A DNA stretch of 64,000 nt from the IMG/VR virus record IMGVR_UViG_3300042301_005314, positions 1-64,000 of that record; one strand, written 5' to 3'. The translations under genes and the position numbers were made by a program. Shown here piece by piece: positions 16,852 to 23,648 of the stretch (the stretch's first letter is position 1; every line of letters begins with the position of its first letter). The notes beneath the pieces are model-generated. The model was not told where the DNA came from. It saw only the letters and a program-made list of their open reading frames with translations, and did not search any database. This stretch comes from a virus.

Positions 16852-16923
16852 CTACTCGCCATGAAATAAGGCTATTACTAAGACTGCTATAATTGTTGCA
16901 AAAATAATTTGTGAATTATCCAT
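16852..16923 (-). CDS. Single-TM microprotein
   Basis: A 23-residue frame MDNSQIIFATIIAVLVIALF followed by HGE and stop, almost entirely one transmembrane helix. Its ATG overlaps the end of the upstream gene by 8 nt, an arrangement typical of translational coupling. The clamp-loader promoter begins just beyond its stop. Confidence 0.5.
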   Translation of the reverse strand: MDNSQIIFATIIAVLVIALFHGE

Positions 16924-17095
16924 TGATTAGAGTCTTTCCTTGATATTGAAGCATGGGACTAGGATTTTCTTTAATTTGAATACTTTGTAGTTGTGCCAAC
17001 ATTCTGACAACTTCTTGTGCTTTATCAATTGGAATGGAAAATGTTTGATTTCCAACAGTTACATTTATTCGGTTTGAAGATATTAGATTACTCAT
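16916..17095 (-). CDS. Small protein downstream of tRNA-Cys
   Basis: The 59 residues start MSNLISSNRINVTVGNQTFSIPIDKAQEVVRMLAQLQS. They form a short beta-hairpin plus helix that superficially resembles a small phage regulator, but no family was assigned. The frame stays open into the tRNA, so the ATG at 17095 is chosen; it lies 11 nt after the tRNA CCA. Confidence 0.65.
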   Translation of the reverse strand: MSNLISSNRINVTVGNQTFSIPIDKAQEVVRMLAQLQSIQIKENPSPMLQYQGKTLING

Positions 17096-17106
17096 AAAAA
17101 TTAAAA

Positions 17107-17181
17107 TGGAGTTGGTAACTGGAATCGAACCAGTGTGGCGGGTGTTGCAGACCCGAGCCTTAGCCACTCGACCATACCAAC
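17107..17181 (-). tRNA. tRNA-Cys (GCA)
   Basis: Complete cloverleaf with 7-bp acceptor GTTGGTA/TACCAAC, anticodon stem CGGGT/ACCCG, loop CTGCAAC (GCA), T-loop TTCGATT and encoded CCA. A protein gene starts 11 nt after the CCA. Confidence 0.95.
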
Positions 17182-17235
17182 ATATGAAACTATTTATTGA
17201 AATAGCGTCTTTTTACAGTAAATCACTATATAGAT

Positions 17236-17511
17236 ATGTCAACAGAAAAAACTAAAAATGTAATTCATATAATTCCTTATGGATATTATGCATATACTTC
17301 AAAATTAAATCAAGGATTAGGTTTATTAATTATAGAAAAACATGAAAAAACTGTTAGCGGTTTAAAATTGAATATTGGCAAAATTCAAAAATTTGATATG
17401 AGTATTTTGTCTTTTGAAACATTGCTCGCATATAACACAATTGAATTTGTAGAAAAAGTTCCAAAAGAAGTTGGAAACGAGATGAGGGAAATGTACAAGA
17501 ATATAGTTTGA
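17236..17511 (+). CDS. Hypothetical protein
   Basis: The 91 residues (MSTEKTKNVIHIIPYGYYAYTSKLNQGLGLLIIEKHEKTVSG...) form a small alpha/beta protein with no recognised motif. It is the first gene of a rightward run. CTATATAGAT directly precedes its ATG, so it too may lack a leader. The TTGACA of the next gene's promoter overlaps its stop codon. Confidence 0.65.
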   Translation: MSTEKTKNVIHIIPYGYYAYTSKLNQGLGLLIIEKHEKTVSGLKLNIGKIQKFDMSILSFETLLAYNTIEFVEKVPKEVGNEMREMYKNIV

Positions 17512-17535
17512 CAAGTGCATATTTTATTGTAATAT
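17508..17535 (+). promoter_or_regulatory. Early-type leaderless promoter of the exonuclease gene
   Basis: TTGACA (17508-17513), 16-nt spacer, TAATAT (17530-17535), then 5 nt to the ATG at 17541. The -35 overlaps the preceding stop codon. Confidence 0.75.
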
Positions 17536-17540
17536 AAAAT

Positions 17541-18470
17541 ATGTCAAACTATTACGACACCATTATTATCGACGGCAATAATTTTCTATTCCGTGCATTT
17601 TTTGTAAATCGTCCTGATAAATTTGTAAATGAATTGAATGTTACACCAATTCATCAGTTCTTATATATGTTGAAATCAGTAACGTCGCAATATAGGGCTA
17701 AAAAAATCATTCTGACATGGGACAAAAAATTAAATTCTTTTAAAAAGAACTTTCGTCGTGAACTAGTTCCTTATAAAGAACATCGGGTCGAAAACGACAA
17801 GACAACTCAATTATTGAATACTATTTCTCATATTCAGAAATTTATTGATGCATTGGGCATTCAAACAATTTTACCTGTTAATATGGAAGCAGATGACGTA
17901 ATCCGTTACTTGACAATTAACACAGAGGAAAAAACATTAATTGTATCTAGTGATCATGATCTCCTACAGTTAATCAGAAAAAATATTCACGTATTCTTGC
18001 CTACAAAAAATCTAATTGTAGATATTATTAATTTCCAAGAATATACAAATTGTAAAACTCCTGAAATGTTTGTATTGTTTAAAAGTATTCTCGGAGATAA
18101 ATCTGATAATATTTCGGGATTGGAAAAATACGGAAAAGTTAAAGCAAAAAACCTTGCAGAAAAGATTTATAAAAATAACAATATAGATTTTAGTAATGCT
18201 GATTTGACATTAACAGAAGAACAACAGGAAATTATTAATCGTAACTTACTCGTTATGGATTTGTCCAATACTGAAGTGGTTTATCCTGAAGAATATAGTT
18301 TTTATAAAAAGCAAGAAGAAATTAAAAATCCAGATTTTAATGAAGAAACTTTAAAAGATTTATTCACGGAATATGAATGTATTGCTTTTCTGAATAATTT
18401 CAATGAATGGAAATATCTATTTGATAAGAATAAATCGAATAATGATTTACTATCATTCATCCGAATGTAA
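17541..18470 (+). CDS. 5'-3' exonuclease / flap endonuclease (T4 RNase H-like)
   Basis: The 309 residues have a PIN-type nuclease core: TIIIDGNNFLFRAFF (metal Asp), an arch region with basic residues, MEADDVIRYL, SSDHDLLQLI, and the H3TH motif with GDKSDNISGLEKYG. Enzymes of this family remove RNA primers and flaps on the lagging strand. The C-terminal ~60 residues are extended relative to the core. A leaderless early promoter drives it. Confidence 0.92.
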   Translation: MSNYYDTIIIDGNNFLFRAFFVNRPDKFVNELNVTPIHQFLYMLKSVTSQYRAKKIILTWDKKLNSFKKNFRRELVPYKEHRVENDKTTQLLNTISHIQKFIDALGIQTILPVNMEADDVIRYLTINTEEKTLIVSSDHDLLQLIRKNIHVFLPTKNLIVDIINFQEYTNCKTPEMFVLFKSILGDKSDNISGLEKYGKVKAKNLAEKIYKNNNIDFSNADLTLTEEQQEIINRNLLVMDLSNTEVVYPEEYSFYKKQEEIKNPDFNEETLKDLFTEYECIAFLNNFNEWKYLFDKNKSNNDLLSFIRM

Positions 18471-18478
18471 ATAAAAAT

Positions 18479-18661
18479 ATGAACTTATTACAAAATACAC
18501 CAATTTCATGTCGCAACTGTCGCCAAATGACACCGGGTAGAGAAGCACCTGTTCGTAAAGCTGATGGATCTCTAGTAATGGAATGTCAATGGCGTTGCGG
18601 AAGATGCGGCACCTTTTTAAAAACAGGAATTACCAAAATTATAGAACCACCTAAGAAATAA
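18479..18661 (+). CDS. Zinc-ribbon protein
   Basis: The 60 residues have CRNC near residue 11 and CGRC near residue 40 spaced for one zinc ribbon (SCRNCRQMTPGREAPVRK... WRCGRCGTFLKTGI). It is 8 nt after the exonuclease gene. Small ribbons like this often bind nucleic acid or polymerase; nothing more specific can be said. Confidence 0.7.
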   Translation: MNLLQNTPISCRNCRQMTPGREAPVRKADGSLVMECQWRCGRCGTFLKTGITKIIEPPKK

Positions 18662-18662
18662 T

Positions 18663-19058
18663 ATGAAAATTAGTAAAAAAATACTATTAATAATTACATC
18701 TTTTTCCATTATAAGCGTTTTTAGTGGAGCAATAGCATATGGTTTAAATGCAATATATAATATTCCTTTTTGGGCAGTTTTTTGGATTGCCAATAGTTTG
18801 CAAATTGCATGGAGTATTTATCGTGATCAATACTTGGAAGGAAGAAAGATTACAAATGCAATCACTGAATATTCTAAAAAACCATATAAAAAATATTATA
18901 TTCCTCTTAATTGCGCTCATTGTGGACATAAAAATGAAATCGAAATTGATTTGACTGATACGGAATTTCGGTGTGAAAATTGCAAAAAGTTTAATGGAAT
19001 TCATACAAATTTCATGACTGCGGCAATTACAGAACCGATTATCAATCCTGAATTATGA
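18663..19058 (+). CDS. Membrane protein with cytoplasmic zinc ribbon
   Basis: The 131 residues hold two hydrophobic N-terminal segments (ILLIITSFSIISVFSGAIAYGL and IPFWAVFWIANSLQIAW), then a zinc ribbon CAHCGHKNEIEIDLTDTEFRCENCKKF and a tail ending TAAITEPIINPEL. The same ribbon-plus-TEP tail is seen in other large-phage proteins of unknown role. Stop and next start overlap by 4 nt. Confidence 0.7.
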   Translation: MKISKKILLIITSFSIISVFSGAIAYGLNAIYNIPFWAVFWIANSLQIAWSIYRDQYLEGRKITNAITEYSKKPYKKYYIPLNCAHCGHKNEIEIDLTDTEFRCENCKKFNGIHTNFMTAAITEPIINPEL

Positions 19059-19495
19059 GTTACTTTAAACCAGATTATGATTATGATCCATTAGATCGTT
19101 CGGCAATTCCTAATAATCTAGCAGAAAAATCAAATATTTCAGATATAAATATTGCCAGAGAAAATTTACATTATGCAATTAACGATTTATTGAGAAGTAT
19201 TCCTGATGCAAACTTGGTTCATTTTTCAAAAGCGACAAATTTAACATTTCGCACAAATGTTAATGTTTTTGATAGTGCATCTTTTTTTAGAAAGTTTTGC
19301 GATTCATATTTTTTCTCGTTTAAAAAAACCTTTCCGCATTTAAAAGAAAGTGAATTAGAAGAACTTAGAAATTCTTTTGAAACAATTGAAAAACTTATTG
19401 ACAAATTTTCAAAAGAGGGTAATGTAGAAAACAAATTTTTGCTTCCGCTTCTTTTAGGAGCATTAGCAGGAATTTTGAATTACGAAAATTATTAA
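19055..19495 (+). CDS. Hypothetical helical protein
   Basis: The 146 residues are mostly helical, starting MSYFKPDYDYDPLDRSAIPNN and ending in a hydrophobic LLPLLLGALAGILNYENY that could be a short membrane or packing helix. It overlaps its upstream neighbour by 4 nt. Not recognised. Confidence 0.65.
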   Translation: MSYFKPDYDYDPLDRSAIPNNLAEKSNISDINIARENLHYAINDLLRSIPDANLVHFSKATNLTFRTNVNVFDSASFFRKFCDSYFFSFKKTFPHLKESELEELRNSFETIEKLIDKFSKEGNVENKFLLPLLLGALAGILNYENY

Positions 19496-19498
19496 AAC

Positions 19499-20044
19499 AT
19501 GGAAGACTTATCATCAATTATATTACCCGACTTATCAAAAAATAAAGTTAAAAGGGCGAAACCTGCTAAAACAGTTCTTGTTGAAAAACAAGAACTTTCT
19601 CGCGTTAATCGAACAGTAACCTGCGGCTTTTGCGAAAATGAAAAAATACTAAATCCAGATCAATATCAATCTCTTTTTGAATCTCTTGGAAGTGAAGAAA
19701 AAATTCAAGAAGAATTCATGTGTAAATCATGTGAAGTAAGCATGAGGCGCAATCCGTTTGATTTCTGGACTCGTTATGGAGAACATTATCAAACCTTATC
19801 AAAAAGTTTGCGTCAAATTTTTGATCGGTATGCAGCATCAAATCGAACAAGTAATGATGCACTAATACTTCAAAATTCTACTTTTGATGTTATAAAAAAT
19901 TGTAAAATTCTACCAGAAAATATAGAATTTGTTATTGACAATCTTAATCCAGTAGCATTAAAAATTAAAAGTGTTCCTTTTGTTGGTGAAGTTCTTTTAA
20001 GAATATATGAACCCAAAAATTCAAGAATTCGTATCACAGGATAA
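19499..20044 (+). CDS. Zinc-finger protein
   Basis: The 181 residues have a Lys-rich N-terminus and a zinc ribbon CGFCENEKILNPDQ...FMCKSC (C-x2-C ... C-x2-C, about residues 43-79). A helical segment with FWTRYGEHYQTLSKSLRQIFDRY follows. A DNA-, RNA- or polymerase-binding role is plausible. It precedes the tail-tube transcription unit and is co-directional with the exonuclease. Confidence 0.7.
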   Translation: MEDLSSIILPDLSKNKVKRAKPAKTVLVEKQELSRVNRTVTCGFCENEKILNPDQYQSLFESLGSEEKIQEEFMCKSCEVSMRRNPFDFWTRYGEHYQTLSKSLRQIFDRYAASNRTSNDALILQNSTFDVIKNCKILPENIEFVIDNLNPVALKIKSVPFVGEVLLRIYEPKNSRIRITG

Positions 20045-20330
20045 TTATCCAATTAAAAAAGCGGAGGACATGAATGTCGAGGAGGTTAGTAAATGGATGG
20101 CACTTTGCAATGCATTGAAGTTTATAAATCATACAAGTCAATTAACAGGTGTAGTAGTTGAAGAAAAGGACATAGATTATAGAGAGGTTCTTCATTATAT
20201 AGATTCAGTTGGAGGTGATATTGAAACATGTTTGAAAAAATTAAAAGGAATACCGTTTAAGTATTCATTATCACTAGAATTAGAAGATTCTATAGATTTT
20301 GCAGAAATAAATTACGAATACATAATTTAA
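20007..20330 (+). CDS. Hypothetical acidic protein
   Basis: The 107 residues overlap the preceding gene by 38 nt if ATG 20007 is used. An alternative ATG at 20070 (MNVEEVSKWMALCNALKF) has GGAGG just 2 nt upstream, too close for a good ribosome site. The C-terminus is acidic (LELEDSIDFAEINYEYII). Its stop abuts a strong terminator. Function unknown. Confidence 0.6.
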   Translation: MNPKIQEFVSQDNYPIKKAEDMNVEEVSKWMALCNALKFINHTSQLTGVVVEEKDIDYREVLHYIDSVGGDIETCLKKLKGIPFKYSLSLELEDSIDFAEINYEYII

Positions 20331-20366
20331 AAAAAGACCCGGAAGTTTTCTTCCGGGTCTTTTTTA
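20331..20366 (+). terminator. Intrinsic terminator before the tail-tube gene
   Basis: A 15-bp stem (20331-20345 with 20350-20364) has loop TTTT and flanking A and T runs, closing the operon that starts at 17.2 kb. Confidence 0.9.
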
Positions 20367-20383
20367 TTAAAAACCATTTCTTA

Positions 20384-20392
20384 TGATAAATA
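20384..20392 (+). promoter_or_regulatory. Candidate late promoter of the tail-tube gene
   Basis: TGATAAATA precedes ATG 20399 by 6 nt and lies between the terminator and the gene, where a dedicated promoter is required. Confidence 0.5.
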
Positions 20393-20398
20393 ATTATT

Positions 20399-21067
20399 AT
20401 GGCACTAGGCAGTATTAAAAAAGCAATGCAAGTTTTTAGTCAACACGACTTCTCACGTAACTTCCAATTAAGACTTTTGGACATGAATAATGTTCCAGAT
20501 TATGTTCGTAGAGAATTGATTGACCAAGAGGGACGGGTTTATATAACAAGTTCCAGCATTCCGGGTCGCAGTATTCAAAACATTGATATTCCTTATCAAG
20601 GTTTTAATTTTAAAGTTCCGGGTCAAGTAGCATATGACAACAATCCTTGGACATTAACTTTCCGCACAGCAGGAGACTTTCTTGCTCGTAATGCTTTGGA
20701 ACGTTGGAGCTTTGAGACTGCTAATGATGAAACAAGCTGTGGCAAGTTTAATCTTCCTTGTGAAAACACAAGTATTGATATTGCGGTTTTATCACCAAAA
20801 TGTCAAATTATTCGTGTTTACCGATTACATGGTGTTTATATTCAAAATGTTAGCGAAATCTCATACAATCAGGAAAGCGTAGATGGAACAACCTTTACTG
20901 CGGCATTTCATTATCAATACTGGCGACCAGCACAAGGTTATGACACCGGAATTGTTGATTCTACAAATGTGAATAATAACCTAATTGATGATGTGTTTTC
21001 AACTTACGAAAGTAAAATTCAACAAACAACAGGAGATTGTCCGCCAACTGGAATACCAAGATTATAA
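20399..21067 (+). CDS. Tail tube protein (T4 gp19-like)
   Basis: The 222 residues contain MALGSIKKAMQVFSQHDFSRNFQLRLLDMNNVPDYVRREL, ITSSSIPGRSIQNIDIPYQGFNFKVPGQVAYDNNPWTLTFRT and a C-terminal FHYQYWRP segment, the arrangement of T4-type contractile-tail tube monomers. This is the clearest evidence that the phage is a myovirus. It forms its own unit, with terminators on both sides and a late-type promoter. Confidence 0.9.
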   Translation: MALGSIKKAMQVFSQHDFSRNFQLRLLDMNNVPDYVRRELIDQEGRVYITSSSIPGRSIQNIDIPYQGFNFKVPGQVAYDNNPWTLTFRTAGDFLARNALERWSFETANDETSCGKFNLPCENTSIDIAVLSPKCQIIRVYRLHGVYIQNVSEISYNQESVDGTTFTAAFHYQYWRPAQGYDTGIVDSTNVNNNLIDDVFSTYESKIQQTTGDCPPTGIPRL

Positions 21068-21075
21068 AAAAAAAT

Positions 21076-21107
21076 AAAAAAGGGAGAATTTAAATTCTCC
21101 CTTTTTT
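21076..21107. terminator. Bidirectional terminator between tail tube and tilS
   Basis: The palindromic core GGGAGAATTTAAATTCTCCC (21082-21101) is flanked by A6 and T6, serving both convergent genes. Confidence 0.9.
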
Positions 21108-21111
21108 ATTT

Positions 21112-21747
21112 TTACTTTTTCAAATATTTCTTTTTTACAATTGTTTGTAGATTGTAAAATTGGCTAACTTCTGGAATGATTTTATGACGAATCCAATTTC
21201 TTCGGTATTTTACTTCAACATTTGTTTCATCTTCAATTACATACTTTTCTAAATTCTCTTTTGAAATATATTTTAAAATTTGTTCTTTTGTTGAAATTAA
21301 AAAAGGACGAAAAACACAAAAACCCAAAAGTTTATATTCCGTTTCATTAGGAATTGGTAGATATTCCGGTGTTCCGTTAAAGCAGTTCATCAAGTAACTT
21401 TCTACTGCATCATCCAAGTGATGCCCTGTAATGACGTTTCCTTGCCCCTTAAACGACTGGTAACGTAGGAGACGTAGTTCTGCCTCACTATATGAAATCT
21501 CCTTCTCAGCCCTTTCTCGCACGTTTACAGTCAGCGGAATATTATAATCACTGCAAAAAATTTCAGCATTCTTTTGCATGTCAAAATTTTGACTACGAAG
21601 ATTGTGATTATAATGAATTGCAGATAAATTTAATTTAGGATATTTCGTTTTTAGAAAATGAAGAATTGCAATGCTGTCTGCACCGCTACTAAGTGCAACA
21701 ACTGCTTTTGGATAAACTTTCTTCAAAACATTGCTCATGAATCTCAT
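21112..21747 (-). CDS. tilS: tRNA(Ile)-lysidine synthase, catalytic domain only
   Basis: The PP-loop ATPase signature VALSSGADSIAILHFL and GHHLDDAVESYLMNCFNG, together with NHNLRSQNFDMQ, identify TilS. It converts C34 of tRNA-Ile(CAU) to lysidine so that AUA is read. At 211 residues it is about half the usual bacterial length and lacks the C-terminal tRNA-binding domains, ending soon after VKYRRNWIRHKIIPEV. Two CAT-anticodon tRNAs are encoded (38705, 41907), either of which could be its substrate. Start is ATG 21747 or 21738. Confidence 0.85.
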   Translation of the reverse strand: MRFMSNVLKKVYPKAVVALSSGADSIAILHFLKTKYPKLNLSAIHYNHNLRSQNFDMQKNAEIFCSDYNIPLTVNVRERAEKEISYSEAELRLLRYQSFKGQGNVITGHHLDDAVESYLMNCFNGTPEYLPIPNETEYKLLGFCVFRPFLISTKEQILKYISKENLEKYVIEDETNVEVKYRRNWIRHKIIPEVSQFYNLQTIVKKKYLKK

Positions 21748-21752
21748 AAACT

Positions 21753-21780
21753 ATGCTACGAGATTCCTGAAAAATGTCAA
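21753..21780 (-). promoter_or_regulatory. Early-type leaderless promoter of tilS
   Basis: Minus strand TTGACA (21775-21780), 16-nt spacer, TAGCAT (21753-21758). ATG 21747 follows after 5 nt. Confidence 0.7.
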
Positions 21781-21782
21781 CA

Positions 21783-21818
21783 AAAAAAGCCCGCCATGTT
21801 TCCATGGCGGGCTTTTTT
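21783..21818. terminator. Strong intrinsic terminator
   Basis: Arms 21783-21798 and 21803-21818 (16 bp, GC-rich centre GCCCGCCATG) have A and T runs, ending the gene at 21833-22216 just before the tilS promoter. Confidence 0.92.
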
Positions 21819-21832
21819 ATTATTGGTTAGAT

Positions 21833-22216
21833 TTAGAGGTATCGTTCAATATAACTTGCAATCCAATTGAATGACATTTTCTTATGGTTATTAAGGTGGT
21901 TAATCTTTTCAAGAATTGGAGATTTGCCACACAATTCCCTTGGAACAAAGTTCCAAGTACCATTGAAATATTCTTTATCCCCCAAAATATAGTCTGGAAC
22001 ACCAGAAGTCCTGAATGCTACTCCAACTGGTGAGTATGAGTCTGTATGAGCGCAATAAAGTTTTCCATTTTGGGATTGAATATAATTACCGCTTCGAAGG
22101 GCATCCACCCAGCGTTTCTTGAATCCTGCACTGAGCTTAGGAAGAGTTTTAGTTTGTTTAGTTTTAGAGTTCATCATAGTTGAATTTGTGGTAGATTTAA
22201 TAGTCATGCTGTACAT
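21833..22216 (-). CDS. Hypothetical protein
   Basis: The 127 residues (or 124 from the second ATG, MTIKSTTNS) have a Thr/Lys-rich N-terminus, then SAGFKKRWVDALRSGNYIQSQNGKLYCAHTDSYSPVGVAFRTSGVPDYILGD. The pattern 'RWVxALRSGxYxQ..G.L' recurs in phage and bacterial proteins of unknown function. It is monocistronic, with its own leaderless promoter and terminator. Confidence 0.7.
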   Translation of the reverse strand: MYSMTIKSTTNSTMMNSKTKQTKTLPKLSAGFKKRWVDALRSGNYIQSQNGKLYCAHTDSYSPVGVAFRTSGVPDYILGDKEYFNGTWNFVPRELCGKSPILEKINHLNNHKKMSFNWIASYIERYL

Positions 22217-22225
22217 AAGAGTGAT

Positions 22226-22253
22226 AATATAAGTGATTTTAGGGGTTTGTCAA
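22226..22253 (-). promoter_or_regulatory. Early-type promoter with minimal leader
   Basis: Minus strand TTGACA (22248-22253), 16-nt spacer, TATATT (22226-22231), then 9 nt to ATG 22216. Confidence 0.7.
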
Positions 22254-22282
22254 TGTGATTTTTGCTTGTTTTTCGTAAATTT

Positions 22283-22501
22283 TTAGGTCAACCGTTTCAT
22301 TATTCGTCCTTTTTCCAAATCAATTGGACTCATTTCAATTTGAACATTATCTGCTAATTCTAGTTTAACAAATCGTTTGCTCATTTTCCCACATAAATAA
22401 CATAATATTTCTTTTTCAGTGTTTTTCAATAAAACACGATACATTGCATTTGGCAGAATTTTTGTAACACTACCTGTTACAGTTATTAGATCCTTTTTCA
22501 T
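22283..22501 (-). CDS. infA: Translation initiation factor IF-1
   Basis: The 72 residues match bacterial IF-1 along their whole length: ITVTGSVTKILPNAMYRVLL, an LCGKMSKRFVKLELADNVQIEMSP segment and DLEKGRIMKRLT, where E. coli has GTVLETLPNTMFRVEL, ISGKMRKNYIRIL and DLSKGRIVFR. IF-1 binds the ribosomal A site and tunes start selection with IF-2 and IF-3. The frame stays open into tRNA-Leu, but length and homology fix ATG 22501, 13 nt after the tRNA CCA and with no Shine-Dalgarno. Phage IF-1 is very unusual. Confidence 0.9.
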   Translation of the reverse strand: MKKDLITVTGSVTKILPNAMYRVLLKNTEKEILCYLCGKMSKRFVKLELADNVQIEMSPIDLEKGRIMKRLT

Positions 22502-22514
22502 TTTTAGTAAAAAT

Positions 22515-22600
22515 TGGTGGGTATAGTAGGACTTGAACCTACACGGCTTTCGCCACCAGCTTCTAAGGCTGGCGTGGCTACCAATTACACCATATACCCA
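22515..22600 (-). tRNA. tRNA-Leu (TAG)
   Basis: Acceptor TGGGTAT/ATACCCA, anticodon arm CCAGC-CTTAGAA-GCTGG, long variable arm, encoded CCA. Cotranscribed with the IF-1 gene just downstream. Confidence 0.93.
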
Positions 22601-22601
22601 A

Positions 22602-22676
22602 TGGTCGGTCTTGAGAAAATCGAATTCCCATCTCAACGTTCGTAGCGTTGCGTACTATCCATTATACTAAAGACCG
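22602..22676 (-). tRNA. tRNA-Arg (ACG)
   Basis: Anticodon stem CAACG/CGTTG with loop CTACGAA, acceptor CGGTCTT/AAGACCG, T-loop TTCGATT and encoded CCA. A34 would need deamination to inosine by the host enzyme. Confidence 0.92.
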
Positions 22677-22679
22677 AAA

Positions 22680-22753
22680 TGGTATCCCGAATAGGAATCG
22701 AACCTATGACACAGACATGTAAAATCTGGGTTTTACCATTAAACTATCAAGAC
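22680..22753 (-). tRNA. tRNA-Val (TAC)
   Basis: Anticodon loop TTTACAT on stem CAGAT/GTCTG, T-loop TTCGATT, CCA encoded. The acceptor stem holds three G-U pairs (GTCTTGA with TCGGGAT), so it is relatively weak. Confidence 0.85.
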
Positions 22754-22756
22754 AAA

Positions 22757-22846
22757 TGGTGGGAGAATCAAGAATCGAACTTGCTGCCGGACCACCTTAC
22801 AAATTGAGGCAATGGATTTACAGTCCACCGTAAGGAAATCCTCCCA
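22757..22846 (-). tRNA. tRNA-Tyr (GTA)
   Basis: Class II tRNA with long variable arm, anticodon loop CTGTAAA, acceptor TGGGAGG-type stem and encoded CCA. Confidence 0.93.
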
Positions 22847-22849
22847 GAA

Positions 22850-22877
22850 ATATAAGAGTATTTTACTACTCTTATAT
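22850..22877 (-). terminator. Hairpin after the OMP gene
   Basis: ATATAAGAGTA/TACTCTTATAT (11 bp, 6-nt loop) between the OMP gene and tRNA-Tyr. No strong U-run, so it may attenuate transcription or mark a processing site. Confidence 0.5.
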
Positions 22878-22888
22878 TTTATTACTTA

Positions 22889-23383
22889 TCAGAACTTGAA
22901 TCCGACTCCTGCACGAATACTGACCACACCATCAGATTCGCTATCTTCCACGGTAAACACATATGCAGCATCTGCAAATACATTAACAGTTTGAGATAGT
23001 GCAAGACTCACACCACCACCTGTTTTTACACCCCACTGGTCCGTTTCAAAATCGTATGCACCACCTGCAAGTGCATAAACGGAAACATTCTTATAAACAG
23101 GAACATAATAAAGAAGATTGCCACCAAGGCTATAAACTTCATCTTCAAGAACTGAACCAACGAGTTCCGCCTTCAGATTTCCCACAACAGGAACTTCAAG
23201 CGATACTCCACCGCCAACGGCTTCTTCACTATTGTCAAGAACAACACTTGCGAAAGCCTTTGCAGTAACTCCGAAACTAGTATCCTCAACCGGGGTTGGA
23301 GGGACAACCGTTGGAGTGCCTGCATTTACAGGAGCGACGAATGCTGCAAGAGCAACTACGATAGATGTAATCATGTTTTTCAT
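22889..23383 (-). CDS. Outer-membrane beta-barrel protein (phage-encoded)
   Basis: The 164 residues start with a signal peptide (MKNMITSIVVALAAFVAPVNA, probable cleavage after NA). A Pro/Thr linker leads to an eight-stranded-type barrel with alternating hydrophobic strands and Gly/Tyr-rich turns, ending ...IRAGVGFKF. The C-terminal aromatic is the BAM-recognition signature of Gram-negative outer-membrane proteins. The gene looks more GC-rich than its neighbours and sits between tRNA genes, suggesting recent acquisition from a host. A receptor-masking or surface-altering role is inferred. Confidence 0.82.
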   Translation of the reverse strand: MKNMITSIVVALAAFVAPVNAGTPTVVPPTPVEDTSFGVTAKAFASVVLDNSEEAVGGGVSLEVPVVGNLKAELVGSVLEDEVYSLGGNLLYYVPVYKNVSVYALAGGAYDFETDQWGVKTGGGVSLALSQTVNVFADAAYVFTVEDSESDGVVSIRAGVGFKF

Positions 23384-23427
23384 AATTTATTTTTTGTTTT
23401 GTTGTGGCTTTTAACTTCCACAAAATT

Positions 23428-23455
23428 ACTTTACTCAGAAAAGAAGCGTTGTCAA
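23428..23455 (-). promoter_or_regulatory. Early-type promoter of the OMP gene
   Basis: TTGACA (23450-23455), 16-nt spacer, TAAAGT (23428-23433). Unlike most others it has a leader of about 38 nt, without a Shine-Dalgarno. Confidence 0.65.
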
Positions 23456-23472
23456 GTAAATTTCTGAGAAAA

Positions 23473-23565
23473 TGGTATTTCCGGCTGGATTCGAACCAGC
23501 AAATTCGCGCTCTAGAAAAAATGTTTTACCAATGAAAGTTGTACTTTCAATTAAACTACAGAAAT
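23473..23565 (-). tRNA. Aberrant tRNA-like gene with D-loop hairpin insertion
   Basis: The acceptor ATTTCTG/CGGAAAT, T arm GCTGG-TTCGAAT-CCAGC, D stem GTTT/AAAC, A73 and CCA are all intact. The D-loop carries a 16-nt insertion forming TGAAA-GTACAAC-TTTCA, a 5-bp stem with 7-nt loop like an anticodon arm. The normal anticodon region (TTTTTTCTAGAGCGCGA) forms no stem. The isotype cannot be assigned: the normal site holds TCT, the inserted loop holds ACA. Confidence 0.6.
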
Positions 23566-23570
23566 AAAAT

Positions 23571-23646
23571 TGGTGGTTCTGGCAGGATTTGAACCTGCTA
23601 CCCCTTCCTTATCAAGGAAACGCTCTACCGAGTGAGCTACAGAACC
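23571..23646 (-). tRNA. tRNA-Ile (GAT)
   Basis: Acceptor GGTTCTG/CAGAACC, anticodon loop TTGATAA, T-loop TTCAAAT, A73 and CCA encoded. Confidence 0.94.
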
Positions 23647-23648
23647 AT

